Shown here one piece after another: positions 31,299-43,026 of a stretch of DNA of 64,000 nt. Below the pieces are notes generated by a model that saw nothing but the letters and a program-made list of their open reading frames with translations, was not told the origin of the DNA and ran no database searches. Location of the stretch: NCBI RefSeq assembly GCF_000485595.1, contig NW_014577203.1, positions 64,638-128,637 on the forward strand. The letters run 5' to 3'. Made by a program: the position numbers and the translations under genes. Numbering within the stretch: position 1 is the first letter of the stretch; each line of letters starts with the position of its first letter. This DNA comes from Priapulus caudatus (Eukaryota; Priapulida; Priapulimorpha; Priapulimorphida; Priapulidae).

Positions 31299-32186
31299 TT
31301 TCGAAATTGACGTTCTAAAGTCTGTGACGTCAGAGAAAGTGATTGCGTCAATGGATAACATGTTTACTACTCACGGCTTGGCGTCATCAGTAAAGACTGA
31401 TAACGGACCTCAGTTCGTTTCAGACAAATTCGAATCATACATGAAGGAGAACGACATAGAACTTAGGAAGTCAACGCCGTTGTGGCCGCAGGCTAACGGC
31501 GAGGTCGAGAGGCAAAACAAGACATTGCTTAAATCTATGAAAATCGCACAGGCTCAAAACCGAGACTGGAAGTTGGAGCTGAACAAGTTTCTAACCGCGT
31601 ATAGGTCGACTCCACGCACGACAACAGGTGTGAGCCCAGCCGAGCTGCTGTTTGGCAGGAAAATTCGTACCAAGTTTCCAGATGTCATACGACTAGGCGT
31701 GAGCGAGGAGGACGCGACTTTCTCACAAACAGAAAGGGAAGGAGTATGCAGACAGCCATCGCGGTGCGCAAAAGACTGACATTGAACCTGGGGAAAGAGT
31801 GTTGATGCAAAGGAGGTATCCAGGCAACAAACTCAATGCGATTTGAGCACGAGCCATACACAGTAGTTGGACGGTGTGGTAGTGAGATTATAGGGGAGTC
31901 GCCTGAAGGAGCACGCTATCGATGCAATGTGGTGCACCTGAAAAAGTTATTTGCTGATCAACCGCGTTCCCGCGGAACAGTAACTGTGCAGGGTGATGAC
32001 GACGTGGTCCATCTTGATGATGTAATCGATGTAGGTGATGACGTGATTGAAGATGCTGTTAGTCATAAAGAACCTCTTGGACTGAGTCCAATCGTGAACG
32101 GTAGTCCAATAGCTGGTTCTCCGCGACCATCACGTATTCGTCGTCCACCTGCCCACCTCGCGAATTATGACACCGGTTATAAGTAG
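31299..32186 (+). pseudogene. Gypsy-A integrase, second part
   Basis: Integrase resumes after the inserted transposon: VKTDNGPQFVSDKFE (second Asp), PLWPQANGEVERQNKTLLKS (catalytic Glu), AYRSTPRTTTGVSPAELLFG, then a frameshift near 31,760. A C-terminal part from 31,836 has EPYTVVGRCGSEII and YRCNVVHLKKL, the usual Gypsy integrase tail, and a Pro/Asp-rich end. The stop at 32,187 precedes the polypurine tract by about 280 bp. No env follows. Confidence 0.88.
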
Positions 32187-32466
32187 GACAGTGTTTGATT
32201 TTGGCCATAGTGTAAATTGCCACATGTTGAGAATCAGTGATTATTTTAGTATGTAACCAGAACATTTCAGTGTGAAATATTATCAGTGACTTTATTCTAG
32301 TACTATGGACAGTACCGTTTTATTGATAGTTATTTTGTGTTTTTATGATTCCTAAATAGACAATTGGACTGGAAAGACTGAAATGATTTGCTAAAGGAAT
32401 GTTTCCACATATAGTCACTGCATGCTGTTAGCAATCGTTATATTCTACTGGAGTAATAATAATCTA

Positions 32467-32479
32467 GAAGGGGAGGGAA
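32467..32479 (+). promoter_or_regulatory. Gypsy-A polypurine tract
   Basis: The purine run gaaggggagggaa lies immediately before the TG of the 3' LTR, the usual plus-strand priming site. Confidence 0.85.
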
Positions 32480-32686
32480 TGTAGTGTTTATTCGTTCCTC
32501 TACATCTATGCTGTATTATGCATGCAACCGTGATCGGTGATATACACGCAACCTGAATGGAAGAGAGCATTCTGGGTAAGGAAATAAAAGAGCAGTAATG
32601 GCGGTATTAGCTATTTATTTGTTTGTGACCGATTCAATTCATGTTTGTGTTAAATCACGTTATTAATTAGTGCCATCGACGTTATA
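32480..32686 (+). repeat. Gypsy-A 3' LTR
   Basis: 207 bp, uninterrupted copy. Starts tgtagtgtttattc, ends gacgttata, and is followed by the GTAAC duplication. Six substitutions against the split 5' LTR. An aataaa lies in the sequence ggaaataaaag near 32,583. Confidence 0.95.
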
Positions 32687-32691
32687 GTAAC

Positions 32692-33300
32692 TACCAACCG
32701 AGTTATTGCGTGTCTTCTTGAGAGGATTATTGGCTATTTCTCGTCCTCGTTCAGATAATCGAGCCTCTCTAGTCCTGACTTTATTATCAGCAGTCCTGTC
32801 TCCTTGTTTAAGAATGGTGTCAGTGGTGCAAGATTACTTGTCTTTTTCAGAGGTCGGTCCACTGACAATGTACGGACTTCTTGAGAGAATTGTTCCTTCT
32901 GGGTGCTTCGCACCAAAGAGAGTTCAGCCACTTTTAATTCTTCAGTGGTCAACTCTCGTCTACGATTGGGCTCCCTGGCTCAATCGTCTTTTCAGGATCC
33001 CGGCCAAAACCCTTCTGACGAATCGAATTCTTCTGACTAGACGTTTCATGTTGCTCCACCTGCTTGGGTGTATTACGAAGTCCCTTGTCTCCTCTGTTCT
33101 TGTCTTTTTGGTAGTTACAAACGTACTCGTCTTCCCCACGTCAGTACTTGGCTCTGGTACGGCAACTTTCACTTCTGTCCAACTTTCCAGGAATCTAGGA
33201 GTTTCTTCAAAAGGTTGGGTCCTGGCAGGATCTTGCTGTTCAAACTCTGCCCCTCACACCTTGCAGCACAGTCTAGAAGCATACAGACTGGTAGTCGAGT
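32692..33300 (-). pseudogene. BEL/Pao segment between RNase H and integrase
   Basis: The minus strand reads FVIHPSRWSNMKRLVRRIRF (33,172 downward) and then sequence leading to the insertion point. This block (HPSRWS...R...V.RF) is typical of the BEL/Pao region after RNase H. It continues at 17,993 on the far side of Gypsy-A. Confidence 0.7.
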
Positions 33301-33379
33301 GACTGTCGTCTCTAACAGGAAATATTTAAATCATAAAACCGTCTCTTGGTGCTTCATGTCCTAATAGCACTAAGTAGCC

Positions 33380-34220
33380 CGTCTTCTCCTGATCTTCTAT
33401 AACTTGGTTTCATTTCAAATAGAAGTCTGGATCTCTACTTTGAAACCCTTTCTCCATCTTCTCCTGTCTCTTCGTGACACTTGCCAAATTATCTTGAAGT
33501 TGTGTTTGGTTGTTTTTCCCTGGCATCCCAACATGATATCTTTCTCCTGTAAACTTCATCGATGCCAAGACTTTCTCTTCTGCCATTCCTTCCGCTGGTG
33601 TCAGGTTAACTGTTCCTTTATCAGGTCGTCCCAGGCAAATATTTTCCAATTTCCAAATCTACGGTACCACCGTCTTTAAATCTACAAGTTCTAGCCGATC
33701 TTCCAGTATTTTTCCTTCTATTCTCTACGTCATACAGGTGGTCCACCCCTCTTCATGAGCGTTTCTCTTCATGGGTCCTATGCAGGTCCACCTGAGTGGT
33801 GTCAGACGAGCGATGGTCATTCCTTCTTTGTCGGCAACTTCTTTCAACGATTGATAAAAATATGGAGGTCTTTTTCCAAGAATTATCCCAACTTTGATTT
33901 TCCTTGGCTGGGGCTGAAGTGGCATCTTCAAATGGTCTCATTCGGAGCTTGTCTCATCCAAATCGACTACTGCAGCTTGTCCTATCAGCACAGGGTGCCT
34001 CCAAATTGGTAGCATGTTAAACTTGTCTTCTCCATTTACCCCTTGTATGCCTAACCCTTCTACATTTATTGCATAATACGTCTCCTCCTTATCGCCAAAT
34101 ACAACTGAGGTCTTCTTTACTCTCTGGACAATCGGCAACTTCAATTCGTGGGCAATATCTTCTAGGACGTGGCTTTCTGTAGATCAATCATCTAATTTTG
34201 CAACCGTTCTAACAGTGCCG
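33380..34220 (-). pseudogene. BEL/Pao protease and pre-RT region
   Basis: At about 34,190 the minus strand shows AKLDD, TGA, STESHVLEDIAHEL, the BEL protease site with Gly replaced by a stop. It continues KLPIVQRVKKTSVVFGDKEE and RHPVLIGQAAVVD. A segment with KVGIILGKRPPYFYQSL and LTPLRWTCIGP follows (33,725-33,931), then GERYHVGMPGKNNQTQLQDN (33,410-33,649), the block before RT. The RT core that should follow is absent, a deletion of well over 1 kb near 33,300-33,400. Confidence 0.75.
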
Positions 34221-34362
34221 TTATGACTCAGTATGACTCGTACTGTTCTCAAGGACACGTAAGTTTCCACATGAACTTGAGCCCTTTCTTCTTTGGTATT
34301 GGGCTGTAATAACCCTTTCAGCCTCCTTCTGGTTTGGTGTCACAATCCCATCACCACTGGGT

Positions 34363-34560
34363 TTAGTTTCTTTCCTTTTCAACAGGTTGTGCAGCGAAAC
34401 ACCCGGCCTCGCCATTATTTTGGCTATCTTTGGCGATGTGACCTCGTCTCAGACATATCTTGCATAATCCTCGTTGCTTGACCATTTTCCATTTACGGTT
34501 CAAGCGTAACTTCTTAAACCTTTGACAATCAGCTGTTCTGTGGCTCTGTGAACACACCGG
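34363..34560 (-). pseudogene. BEL/Pao gag zinc-knuckle region
   Basis: The frame reads MCSQSHRTADCQRFKKL and then KQRGLCKICLRRGHIAKDSQ, the double Cys/His arrangement of BEL/Pao gag. The last Cys of the knuckle reads Ser. A further Cys follows (GEAGC). Confidence 0.75.
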
Positions 34561-34699
34561 ACACTTGATCTCTTCTGATATGGCAACGGTTCAAAAACCT
34601 CCTTTCTCCATCTTCTCATCATGATGTGTTTTCTTCTTCCACGATCAATCATGAGTTTCTCTCGAATGGACGTCACCCCATGAACTGCTTCATTTATCA

Positions 34700-36370
34700 T
34701 AGTCCTAGTCTCTACCAGGTCCTCTAACCAAATCTTTATAGAGTGTAATGAAACTGTCAAATGTCTCTGTTTTTTCATGTGTGGTACTGGAACAACGCGG
34801 TCTCTGGAACTTTACTTTTGATTATTGTATAAAACATGTCATCTTCTAGTTCACTTTCCCTTCCGACTGATTCCATAACGGAGATTACAGCATTTAACCT
34901 ATTCAAGAGTTGTTTTAACTTCTTTGTCGTCACATTCTCGTCATCCTTGACGGCGGGGAATTTGTAGATGTTTTCGAGTAGCCTTGCTCCTTCTCTTTTT
35001 TCGGTACCATATTCCCGTTCTATCATTTCAATGCTTCCATATACTGGGTACTGCTAATTGCTTGTAAATCATGTATGAGTGCCCTTGATCTTCCCGTTGC
35101 TGATCGAAGTCGTAACATCTTCTCTTCAGCTGGCATTGACGTTCAATCGACCGTGGTATTAAATGTGGCTTTCCAGTCCCTGTATTATATTACATCTTGC
35201 GAGAACTTTCCCATGTGTATTTTCTCCAAGTTCCTACTTTACTGTGGTTGTGGTTCCATCCTGGGTGCTCTGTTAATTCCGTCCTCTGGGTAATGTGGAT
35301 CTTGGTAACTATTGAGTACTCTGCTGATTCCAGACCTTCCTTACGGTGTATGTGTAGACTCATCCCAGTACATGTCATCAGGCAAGCTATAGGTTTCACC
35401 TGTTTCTCTCTAAGTTTGTCGATCTTCATACTCTCCCATCTGTGGTCTGAAGGGTTCTGCTGACTCGTGTTGTCTGGACTTCCGTCATCTTTGCTTCGTC
35501 ATCTCACCAGTAAATCTCAGAGTCTGAACCATGGGCGTCTTCTTTTCTTCGGTTGGTTGCAGTGTTCCTGGCACACAGTCCTTGTGGGCTAATTCCCGGA
35601 TCCTGGAATAGTCTGGCTGGTAGTAGTACATTGTAATGCTTGGTTCAGTTTCTTCTCGTCACTTTTGACGAATAGGTGGGTTGGACAGCATCTCTGTTAT
35701 CTTCTCCTCATTTGGTCTTGCATCCTCTTCCACTGTTAGATCCTTGTGTCGTCTCATTTCACGTTCTTCTCAATGTGCAGCTCTTTGCGTCCTCGGGTAT
35801 CAGAATGATGAAATCGTGAAATTTATGCTCCCCAACATGAATGATTCTCATCATCATCATCGTCAGATATGACAATTCTTCTATGGTTTTTTCATAATCA
35901 GCTGTCTCCTCAACCATTCTTACGTACATCTTCTTTTGCAGTCCAAACTGTTCAAGGGCATTGACTACTTTTCCAAATTTCATTCTAACATCATCTTCTA
36001 CGACGTCAAGTTCAGGGTCTGACTTTTCGAATGTAACCGCCTTGCTATACTTCGACAGTGCTCGGCTAACCTCAGATTCGTAGCCACTTATAACACTTCT
36101 CGAGATTGGTCTTGCATTTATTTCGTTCTTAGTTTCAGTCTTCTCATGTGTTTCTGTCCGTTCTTCTAGATTCATAACATTTTCCATCAAAAGTGGTTAA
36201 TGGTAAATTCAGTCTGTGATCTAGTGTCTTCACTCCAGTCTCAATCACATCCTGCTGATCCGATGTGCCACCTGGTGGCGTTTCCTCGAACTGTATTTTT
36301 TTACCAACAGCTTGTGTACAGGCACCCTCCTGCTGGTCCACATAAATTCCTGCTCGTAAATCAGCCATTT
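34700..36370 (-). pseudogene. BEL/Pao gag (DUF1759-like) and N-terminal part
   Basis: The minus-strand block 35,026-34,775 (REYGTEKREGARLLENIYKF, KKLKQLLNRLNAVISVME) and the preceding EKMLRLRSATGRSRALIHDL (about 35,120) follow the DUF1759 gag pattern. Upstream frames at 35,190-35,429, 35,759-36,190 and 36,144-36,368 are Glu/Lys-rich with coiled-coil character (YEKTIEELSYL) and probably form the gag N-terminus. Several frame changes and in-frame stops. Confidence 0.6.
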
Positions 36371-36608
36371 CGTTTCTTCAAGGGGGTATTGCAGTGTCTC
36401 TATGAGCCTCGTCTTTCAGTTTGTGCAGTGGGCTTCGGGTATCTGGCTCGACCAGGAACTGCGCTTGGTCACGTCGGGTTTTTAAGGCGGTATACGGCCG
36501 AGGGATTCGGATTTTATGCATCGATTTGTCTACTTTTTCTCACCTTTTCTCCGTTCCTGACAGCGTCATTCGTGCGTGGGTTCTAAACTACCCTCTGCTA
36601 CCATACAT

Positions 36609-36833
36609 GTTGCGGAGATTCTTTAATGAAAGCAATAAAATCTAATTGTTCATCTGGACTGGAGATTTTTATTTTAAACAAACAGCATGGATGTCAAAGT
36701 TCTGCTCCCTCTCTACTTCCGGCGCGCACGGGCCGAAACGTCCGTCCAACCAGTTTCACCATCTATCATAAAGATAATACACTCAATTTAAGGTACACTT
36801 AAGAACAACGAATATACTAAATTTCTCTCCAAC
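36609..36833 (-). repeat. BEL/Pao 5' LTR (right copy)
   Basis: Aligned with 15,986-16,209 (agattctttaat, ttgttcatctggactggaga, catggatgtcaaagttctg). Starts tgttgcgg at 36,609. The left LTR has about 20 extra bases after its tgttgc. The right edge was taken from the end of similarity. Confidence 0.65.
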
Positions 36834-36863
36834 CCTGCCCGCTGAACAGAGGTTGACCGTATG

Positions 36864-36864
<1 letters not shown>

Positions 36865-36910
<46 letters not shown>

Positions 36911-37205
36911 GTGTGTGTGTGTGTGTGCTTGATGCGTGCGGTGCGTGTGTGCGTGCGTACGTGCTTACTTGTGTTGTGTGTGTGCGGGCGTGCGTGCGTG
37001 CGTGCTTCTTTGTTGTGTGTGTGTGCGTGTGTGCGTGCGTACGTGCTTCCTTGTGGTGTGTGTGTGTGTATGTGCGCATGCGTGCTTCCTTGTGGTGTGT
37101 GTGTACGTGCGTACGTGCTTCCTTGTGCTGTGTGTGTACGTGCTTGCGTGCTTCCTTGTGGTGTGTGTGAGTGTGTCAATGTGTGGTGAGAGAGAGAGGG
37201 AGAGA
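36865..37205. repeat. TG microsatellite and cttccttgtg minisatellite
   Basis: (TG)n from about 36,865 to 36,930, then four to five longer units of tgcgtgcgtacgtgcttccttgtg type to 37,170, and a GA run at 37,188-37,209. Cys/Val- and His/Thr-rich ORFs on both strands are translations of this tract. Confidence 0.9.
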
Positions 37206-37211
37206 GAGAAA

Positions 37212-37316
37212 TGAGCCGCGTTCACCATGTCGTTTCGACCCGGGTCGTTTTCGTTCCCACTCCATAGTTGGTGCAAAAACGACCCGAGCGCTGGTTCATT
37301 TTTGCCGTGTGAACCA
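37212..37316. repeat. Possible small inverted-repeat element
   Basis: gttcac at one side and gtgaac at the other bracket two imperfect inverted copies of the cgacccgggtcgttttcg / aaaaacgacccgag type. About 100 bp. It may be a short MITE; no target duplication was recognised. Confidence 0.35.
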
Positions 37317-38209
37317 TAGAAATAGAATCGAATTCTTCCAATAGATAGAACCGCGATAGAACCCTACGGCGGTTGTACAACGCAGCGGCTGCATGTGTTC
37401 ATGAAGAGTGCCGATAGAGCTGCTGGGTGGATGTTGGTCCACCTGGCTCTCGGGAGATGATCGGCGGGATTACACACGCCGTAGATCACGTACTGTGAGA
37501 AGCCTGTCTCGTCACTCCACAAAACTAATGTGATACTCGATTTTTTCTGTAATGCTAATAATTCAGTTGCACATATGTGCGTGTGCGTGTGTATCAGTGT
37601 TTGCTCGTGTTGACATTGTGAGCGTCATTGTTTGCACATTCACTCCGTAAATTTCCTTCGGAATCTGCACCGTCTGCAATCACCGTCCCCACGTATCAGC
37701 TTTCTCGCAAGTACACACAAACAGTTAGCAGTCACTGCGTAGTGTGGATATACGGATTCATTCTGCGGTACGTTGATACAGGCCAACAATACCTATACAT
37801 ACTAGTGGCTTCTCACATAAAAAAACAGACACGTATAAAATACCTCTGGCTAGTTATGTAGATGATGCTGTGGGAGATTGTCGTAGATTATAGCATAAGT
37901 AGTTAGTAATGTGGGTTGCATTTGGGTTGTACCTGCGTGCAGCTGAATGGAAAGTCGCTAACTTTGTATGTGAAGAACAACCAGCCACCGCTAGTGCTAC
38001 TCTGGACCAGGGTGTTATTTTACCTAGAACCTTCATGTTACATTGCAACACGTGCCCTTTCCAATAGTCATCAGTGCCCATATAGTAGTCATTCATCTTA
38101 TTATCCACATTTAACCGAATGAATTGAAGAAAACACAGAAAGGAATTTGGCTCTGAATGAATTATCGGGGCTGGGAATTGGAGCGTGGCACGCTCCCATT
38201 CAGAGCTCT
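37317..38209. other. No recognisable feature
   Basis: Non-repetitive sequence between the two nested stacks. Small ORFs (37,628-37,861 plus; 37,854-38,222 minus) show no family resemblance. Confidence 0.45.
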
Positions 38210-38358
38210 GGGCCGGTTTCACGAAGCGTAATTAAGTCCTTAATCATGATTAAATCACTAATCATGATTAACTTCCCGTACTTAAATTGAAGTGACTGTT
38301 TCACGAAGCGTAATTAACTTTAATCATGATTAAGTTAATCACAATATTTAATTCTACT

Positions 38359-38510
38359 CAGCGTCAGTGTATTGTGTTATCGCCTATCGGCTTCATGTGT
38401 ATTGTGTACATGTATTGTGTGACGTCATTAAACTTTGTCTTCGTCATCCGGCTTGATCTCTCCTTGCAAGTTTGACTTATTTGCGGTGTGTTGTTCACTT
38501 AATATTGGCG
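38359..38510 (+). repeat. Gypsy-C 5' LTR
   Basis: Shares cagtgtattgtgttatcgcc, gtgtgacgtcattaaact and gcaagtttgacttatttgcg with 48,614-48,772. Very short for an LTR. Its first bases differ from the right copy, so the exact start is uncertain. Confidence 0.75.
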
Positions 38511-38655
38511 TGGTGGCAGCGTTATTCGTACTCATACCTCATTAAAAACACTTGTGAGACAGTTGTGTTATAATTCCCGCAAGTCAAAAGTCGCCAGAGT
38601 CCTTTGTATACAGGAACATACTGATCAAACCGTGAGCTGTGTCGATTGATACAAT

Positions 38656-41600
38656 ATGGCGGCGGCCAGAGCACCGAAACAGTGGTGTTTAACGAAGGTG
38701 GAAACGGTTAACTCGTTTGAGAACTGGAGACAAAATTTGGTGTACACATTGTCCTTGGACCGAAACTTTGCCCCTTTCCTTGCAAACGGTTTGCAATGGG
38801 GGAGGAAGACAAGAGTGGATCCGCACAGAGGGTTTGAGAACGACGGTGAGCTTGTGGCTGAGGCTGACCGCCGCACACGGGAGCAAAAGGTGACAATACT
38901 AGAGCTAATGTTAGGCCAAGTCGCTAATTATTGCCCCATAATCGCCCGTAACTCTATCGTGAGGAATTCTACTTCCATGGATTGTATCTGGCAAGCAATT
39001 CGCCTTCACTTTGGGTTCCAGTCTACTGGGCACATTTTGCGTCCCTTCGCCTCGAACCTAATGAGAGACCCGAGGATCTCTACCAGCGAATAATGGCATT
39101 TGCCGAAGACAACCTACTACGCAGTGATTCAGCCTTAACCCACCATGACATGGAGATAACGGAGGACGAGGAACTCACCCCATCTTTGGAGAACATCCTT
39201 GTCTTGACATGGCTAAGATTGATACGTCCCGAGCTTCCCAAGCTTGTCAAACAAAGGTATGGTACAGAGTTACGCACCAGAACCCTTGCGTCAATTAAAC
39301 CCGAGGTGTCCCAAGCGTTAGACTCCCTCCTTGAGGAGCTTCGAACATCTGAGGATGCCAGAGCCATGCGAGCAGCCGTATTGAACTTACCCAAGGCTAA
39401 ACACCCCTATCCACAGTCGGGACGTACCACTAGCGCTAACAAGGTATGCCCGTTATGCAAAGCTTCAAATCGGCCACACAACCACTTTCTTAGCAAGTGC
39501 ACATACTTGCCACAGCACGATCGCAAGTATATGGCTAGAGCGAGACGAGTCTCTGGCTTCGACGACGATGCATGTGACGAATCTGAAGGTGATGACACAG
39601 TAGACCCCAACATTGAGACACTACCCATGCCTGTCAATAGAGTGCAGATTCGACAATCGCCGTACATAGACGCGTTCTACTTGCATCACGCTGTCCGTCT
39701 CACTATCGACAGTGGTGCCACCGGCAACATGATCAGGGCGTCGGTGACACGACAGTTAAACGTACCAATTACGAAGACTACTCAATCTGCCCACCAAGCG
39801 GATGGATTATCACCTCTACACGTTATAGGCGAGACACGCTTCAACCTTGTTCATGGGGAACATAGGCTATCCTTTGAAGGCCTTGTAGTTGACAACCTTG
39901 AGACGGACATACTAGCTGGAATCCCGTTCATGGAAGTGAACGACATCGCTATTCGGCCCTCTAAACACCAGGTCATATTAGCAGATGGCTCAAGCTACGA
40001 CTATGCCATGCACGACGACGTCGCCACACAACACATTGTGAGACGCGCCCATGTGTTAAGGTCAACCACCCACAGTACTGTATGGCCAGGTGAGTTCGCA
40101 GAGTTCAAGCTACCCGAAGAATTGCTGCAAAAGGATGGAGTGTTTGCGATCGAGCCCAAGTACCCCGACGCCGGTGCCATCGCAAGGGAGTGGCCTCCCC
40201 CAACCTTGGTTCCAAGCGTATCCGGGAGAGTACGTATACCCAACCTTTCGCCATACCCCCAAACATTGAGGCGCAATGAGCATCTATGTATGGTCCGTGC
40301 AACCTTTTGTCCTAGGGAGGACATTAGTACACGCCGTACTCCAGCCGTGCGTCAAGGGAGTGAAGCACAGGCATCACCACTGTTTTCAGCAACTGCGAAC
40401 GTTGACCCTGACAAGATTCTACCCAACGACTGTCGTGAGAGATTTCAATCCACACTTTGTGAATTCGACCACGTCTTTGATCCACAGTTCCCAGGTTACA
40501 ACGGCGCGGTAGGGCCTTTCCAAGCACGTGTCAATATGGGTCCCGTCCAACCCCCCCAACGCAAGGGGAGGGTACCTCAGTATTCAAAGAATCTACTCGT
40601 GCAGTTGCAAGACAAGTTTGATGAGTTGGAGGGCCTAGGCGTGTTCCGCCGTCCTGAAGACGTGGGTGTCAACGTCGAATACGTAAACCCCTCATTTCTC
40701 ATAAAGAAAACAAACGGAGACTACCGTTTGGTAACGGCCTTCACCGACGTTGGCCGTTATAGCAAACCTCAGCCCTCACTCATGCCCGATGTGGACTCCA
40801 CACTACGCCAGATAGCACAGTGGAAGTTTCTTGCTTTGACTGACCTGACCAAAGCATTCTACCAAATCCCGCTATCACAGGACTCGATGAAGTACTGTGG
40901 CATCGTCACACCATTCGGCGGCGTGAGAGTGTACGTACGATCGGCCATGGGTATGCCCGGGTCCGAAACCGCACTGGAAGAACTTATGTGTAGGGTACTT
41001 GGTGACCTCGTACAGGAGGGAAGTGTAGCTAAAATCGCAGACGACCTATACTGTGGGGGGAATACCCCAGAGGAGCTGTTGTTCAATTGGAGAAGAGTGT
41101 TGCAGGCGCTTGACAAATGCGATCTCCACTTGTCTGCATCCAAGACCGTGATAGCCCCCAAGCAGACTACCATTCTCGGCTGGATATGGCATGCAGGCAC
41201 GCTACGGGCCAGTCCTCACCGAATCGCCGCTCTCTCGACATGCGAACCCCCAGTGACGGTGTCGTCATTGAGATCCTTCATTGGTGCTTACAAGGTCCTG
41301 GCGCGCGTTGTCAAAGATGCATCTTTCCTGGTGTCTCCCCTTGATGGTGCTGTTGCCGGACGCGATTCAAAGGAACGCATTATGTGGACCGACGCATTAC
41401 TCGCGTCATTCCGCGGCGCTCAGAATGCATTGCTTCACAGCCGGTCAATCGCCCTTCCCAGGGAACATGACAACCTTTGGATTGTCACAGACGGCGCATT
41501 GCGCAAGGGTGGTCTAGGCGCTACGTTATACGTTACCCGTAACAACAAAACACTCCTCGCAGGATTCTTTTCGGCCAAGCTGCGGAAAAACCAGGCTGTG

Positions 41601-42501
41601 TGGCTGCCATGCGAAATAGAAGCGCTCTCCATTGCTGCTTCCATAAAGCATTTTGCTCCGTACATCATCCAGTGTGCCGAGAATACCTGTGTGTTGACCG
41701 ACAGTAAGCCATGCGTACAAGCATACGAAAAGCTATGTCGGGGAGAGTTTTCGGCGAGTCCACGTGTCTCAACATTCCTGTCAACCGCCAGCCGGTACCA
41801 GTTGGCTATAAGACACGTGGCCGGCTCCTCAATACTGCAATCTGATTTTGCCAGTCGCAACGCCGCAGATTGCGAAGAACCAACGTGCCAGATCTGCACG
41901 TTCGTCAACACTGCTGAGAATTCTGTTGTCAGAGCAGTCTCGTTTCAGGAAGTTGTCGATGGTGATGCAAAACTGCCATTTACCAGTAGGACTGCATGGT
42001 TGGCAATCCAGTCCGAATGTCCAGATCTACGCAGGACACATGCGCACTTGAAACAGGGTACACGACCGTCCAAGAAGGTCACCAACATCAGAGACGTCAA
42101 GCGTTATCTTCAGGTTGCATCCATCTCTCGTGACGGCTTACTCGTTGTTAAACGCCAGACACCTTTCATGGCCAATCAGGACCGTATCGTCGTACCTCGA
42201 AGTGTCTTGGCAGGAGTGCTGATGTCTCTGCATATAAAGCTCGACCATCCTTCCAGTTATCAACTAAAGACCGTGGTCAATCGTGTCTTCTATGCTCTGG
42301 ACATGGACAAAGCGGTGGAGCATATGACTCTCAGTTGTCACACTTGTGCGGCTCTCCAGAAGGTGCTGTGTTGCCAACAGGAGCAAAGCGCATGTGTTCC
42401 GCCAGAATCTGTCGGTATCTCATTTGCCGCCGATGTGTTGAGGCGTGAACGACAACTCATTTTGGTGGTCCGTGAGTGCGTCACGTCCCTCACACGCACA
42501 A
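38656..42501 (+). pseudogene. Gypsy-C gag-pol, first part (gag to integrase start)
   Basis: Gag starts at 38,656 ([20 protein letters not shown]) and moves to the next frame by a one-base change near 39,035, then stays open to 42,501. In that frame (numbered from 38,982): [18 protein letters not shown] zinc motif (about 157), protease [14 protein letters not shown] (about 240), RT with [14 protein letters not shown] and IADDLYCGG (about 686), RNase [19 protein letters not shown] (about 836), integrase zinc half [10 protein letters not shown] (about 1,121) and the first catalytic Asp in [11 protein letters not shown] (about 1,150). The LINE insertion cuts it at about residue 1,174. Catalytic residues inspected are present. 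Gag and pol are in one frame, so any Gag/Pol ratio control is not obvious. Confidence 0.88.
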
Positions 42502-42529
42502 TGTTTTTTTTGTTTTTTTTATTTTGTTT

Positions 42530-42815
42530 TATTTCATTCTATTGCATCACATCACATTACATTACATTGTAATACAGTACCTTACATTATATTACCGAGT
42601 CATCCCACATTGCGTTACGTTGCGTTTCGTTGCATTACTTTACGTTACATTACATTAGATTACATTACATTACATTACATTACATTACATTACATTACAT
42701 TACATTACATTATATTACATTGCATTATACTACATTACAATATCATTACATTATGTTACATTGCATGTCCGTAGATTATCTTACCTTACATTACATTATG
42801 TATTGTATTTTTTTT
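42530..42815. repeat. (ATTAC)n microsatellite, LINE 3' tail
   Basis: Nearly 280 bp of attac/acatt pentamers, cleanest at 42,640-42,720. It sits between the LINE body and the A-rich terminus, so it belongs to the 3' tail. The Thr/Leu/His/Tyr-rich end of the long Gypsy-C reading frame is a translation of it. Confidence 0.9.
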
Positions 42816-43026
42816 TTCTAAATCTCATGCATACAAGTATGGCTCATACACGATTACAGGATTCGATTTTTGGACGAAAATTACTTTGCACATATTGATC
42901 GAATATTAAAACAATGTTCATATGTAGCATGGACAATAACTCAGCGTGGCATAGCAGTACCGAAATACATGTACCGATAATAGTTATGAAACAATTATGT
43001 TAATGAGCATTCGGGATGGTTATACG

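Larger units (their letters stand above)
17994..32686 (+). mobile_element. Ty3/Gypsy element A (host of two insertions)
   Basis: A complete LTR element flanked by GTAAC (17,989-17,993 and 32,687-32,691). Its 3' LTR is 207 bp (32,480-32,686). The 5' LTR is also 207 bp once element B and one CATG copy are removed (17,994-18,038 plus 26,069-26,230). The reconstructed length is about 4.84 kb. A primer-binding site starts tggcgacgagga at about 26,233 and a polypurine tract gaaggggagggaa ends at 32,479. Gag, protease, reverse transcriptase, RNase H and integrase follow in Gypsy order, all with stops or frameshifts. LTR ends are TG...TA and not TG...CA. Confidence 0.92.
15963..36833 (-). mobile_element. 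BEL/Pao LTR retrotransposon, interrupted
   Basis: The outermost element of the first stack. Related LTRs lie at about 15,963-16,209 and 36,609-36,833. Minus-strand remnants run in BEL/Pao order from the right: gag with a zinc knuckle, protease, the segment before reverse transcriptase, the segment after RNase H, integrase, and the C-terminal DUF5641-like domain next to the left LTR. Removing the insertions (17,994-32,691 and 16,826-17,342) leaves about 5.7 kb. Reverse transcriptase and RNase H are missing and frames are broken in many places, so it is dead. Exact LTR ends and the target duplication could not be fixed. Confidence 0.8.

Noticed and set aside
32706..33302. 198-codon plus-strand ORF
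   Set aside because: Antisense to the BEL/Pao segment that carries the HPSRWS block; no independent support.
36817..37276. Cys/Val- and His/Thr-rich ORFs
   Set aside because: Translations of TG-type simple sequence.
40859..41911. Minus-strand ORFs opposite Gypsy-C pol
   Set aside because: Shadows of the long plus-strand gag-pol frame.
42502..42821. C-terminal 24 residues of the long Gypsy-C frame and Thr/Leu/His-rich ORFs
   Set aside because: The frame simply runs into the LINE tail; these residues are microsatellite translation, not integrase.
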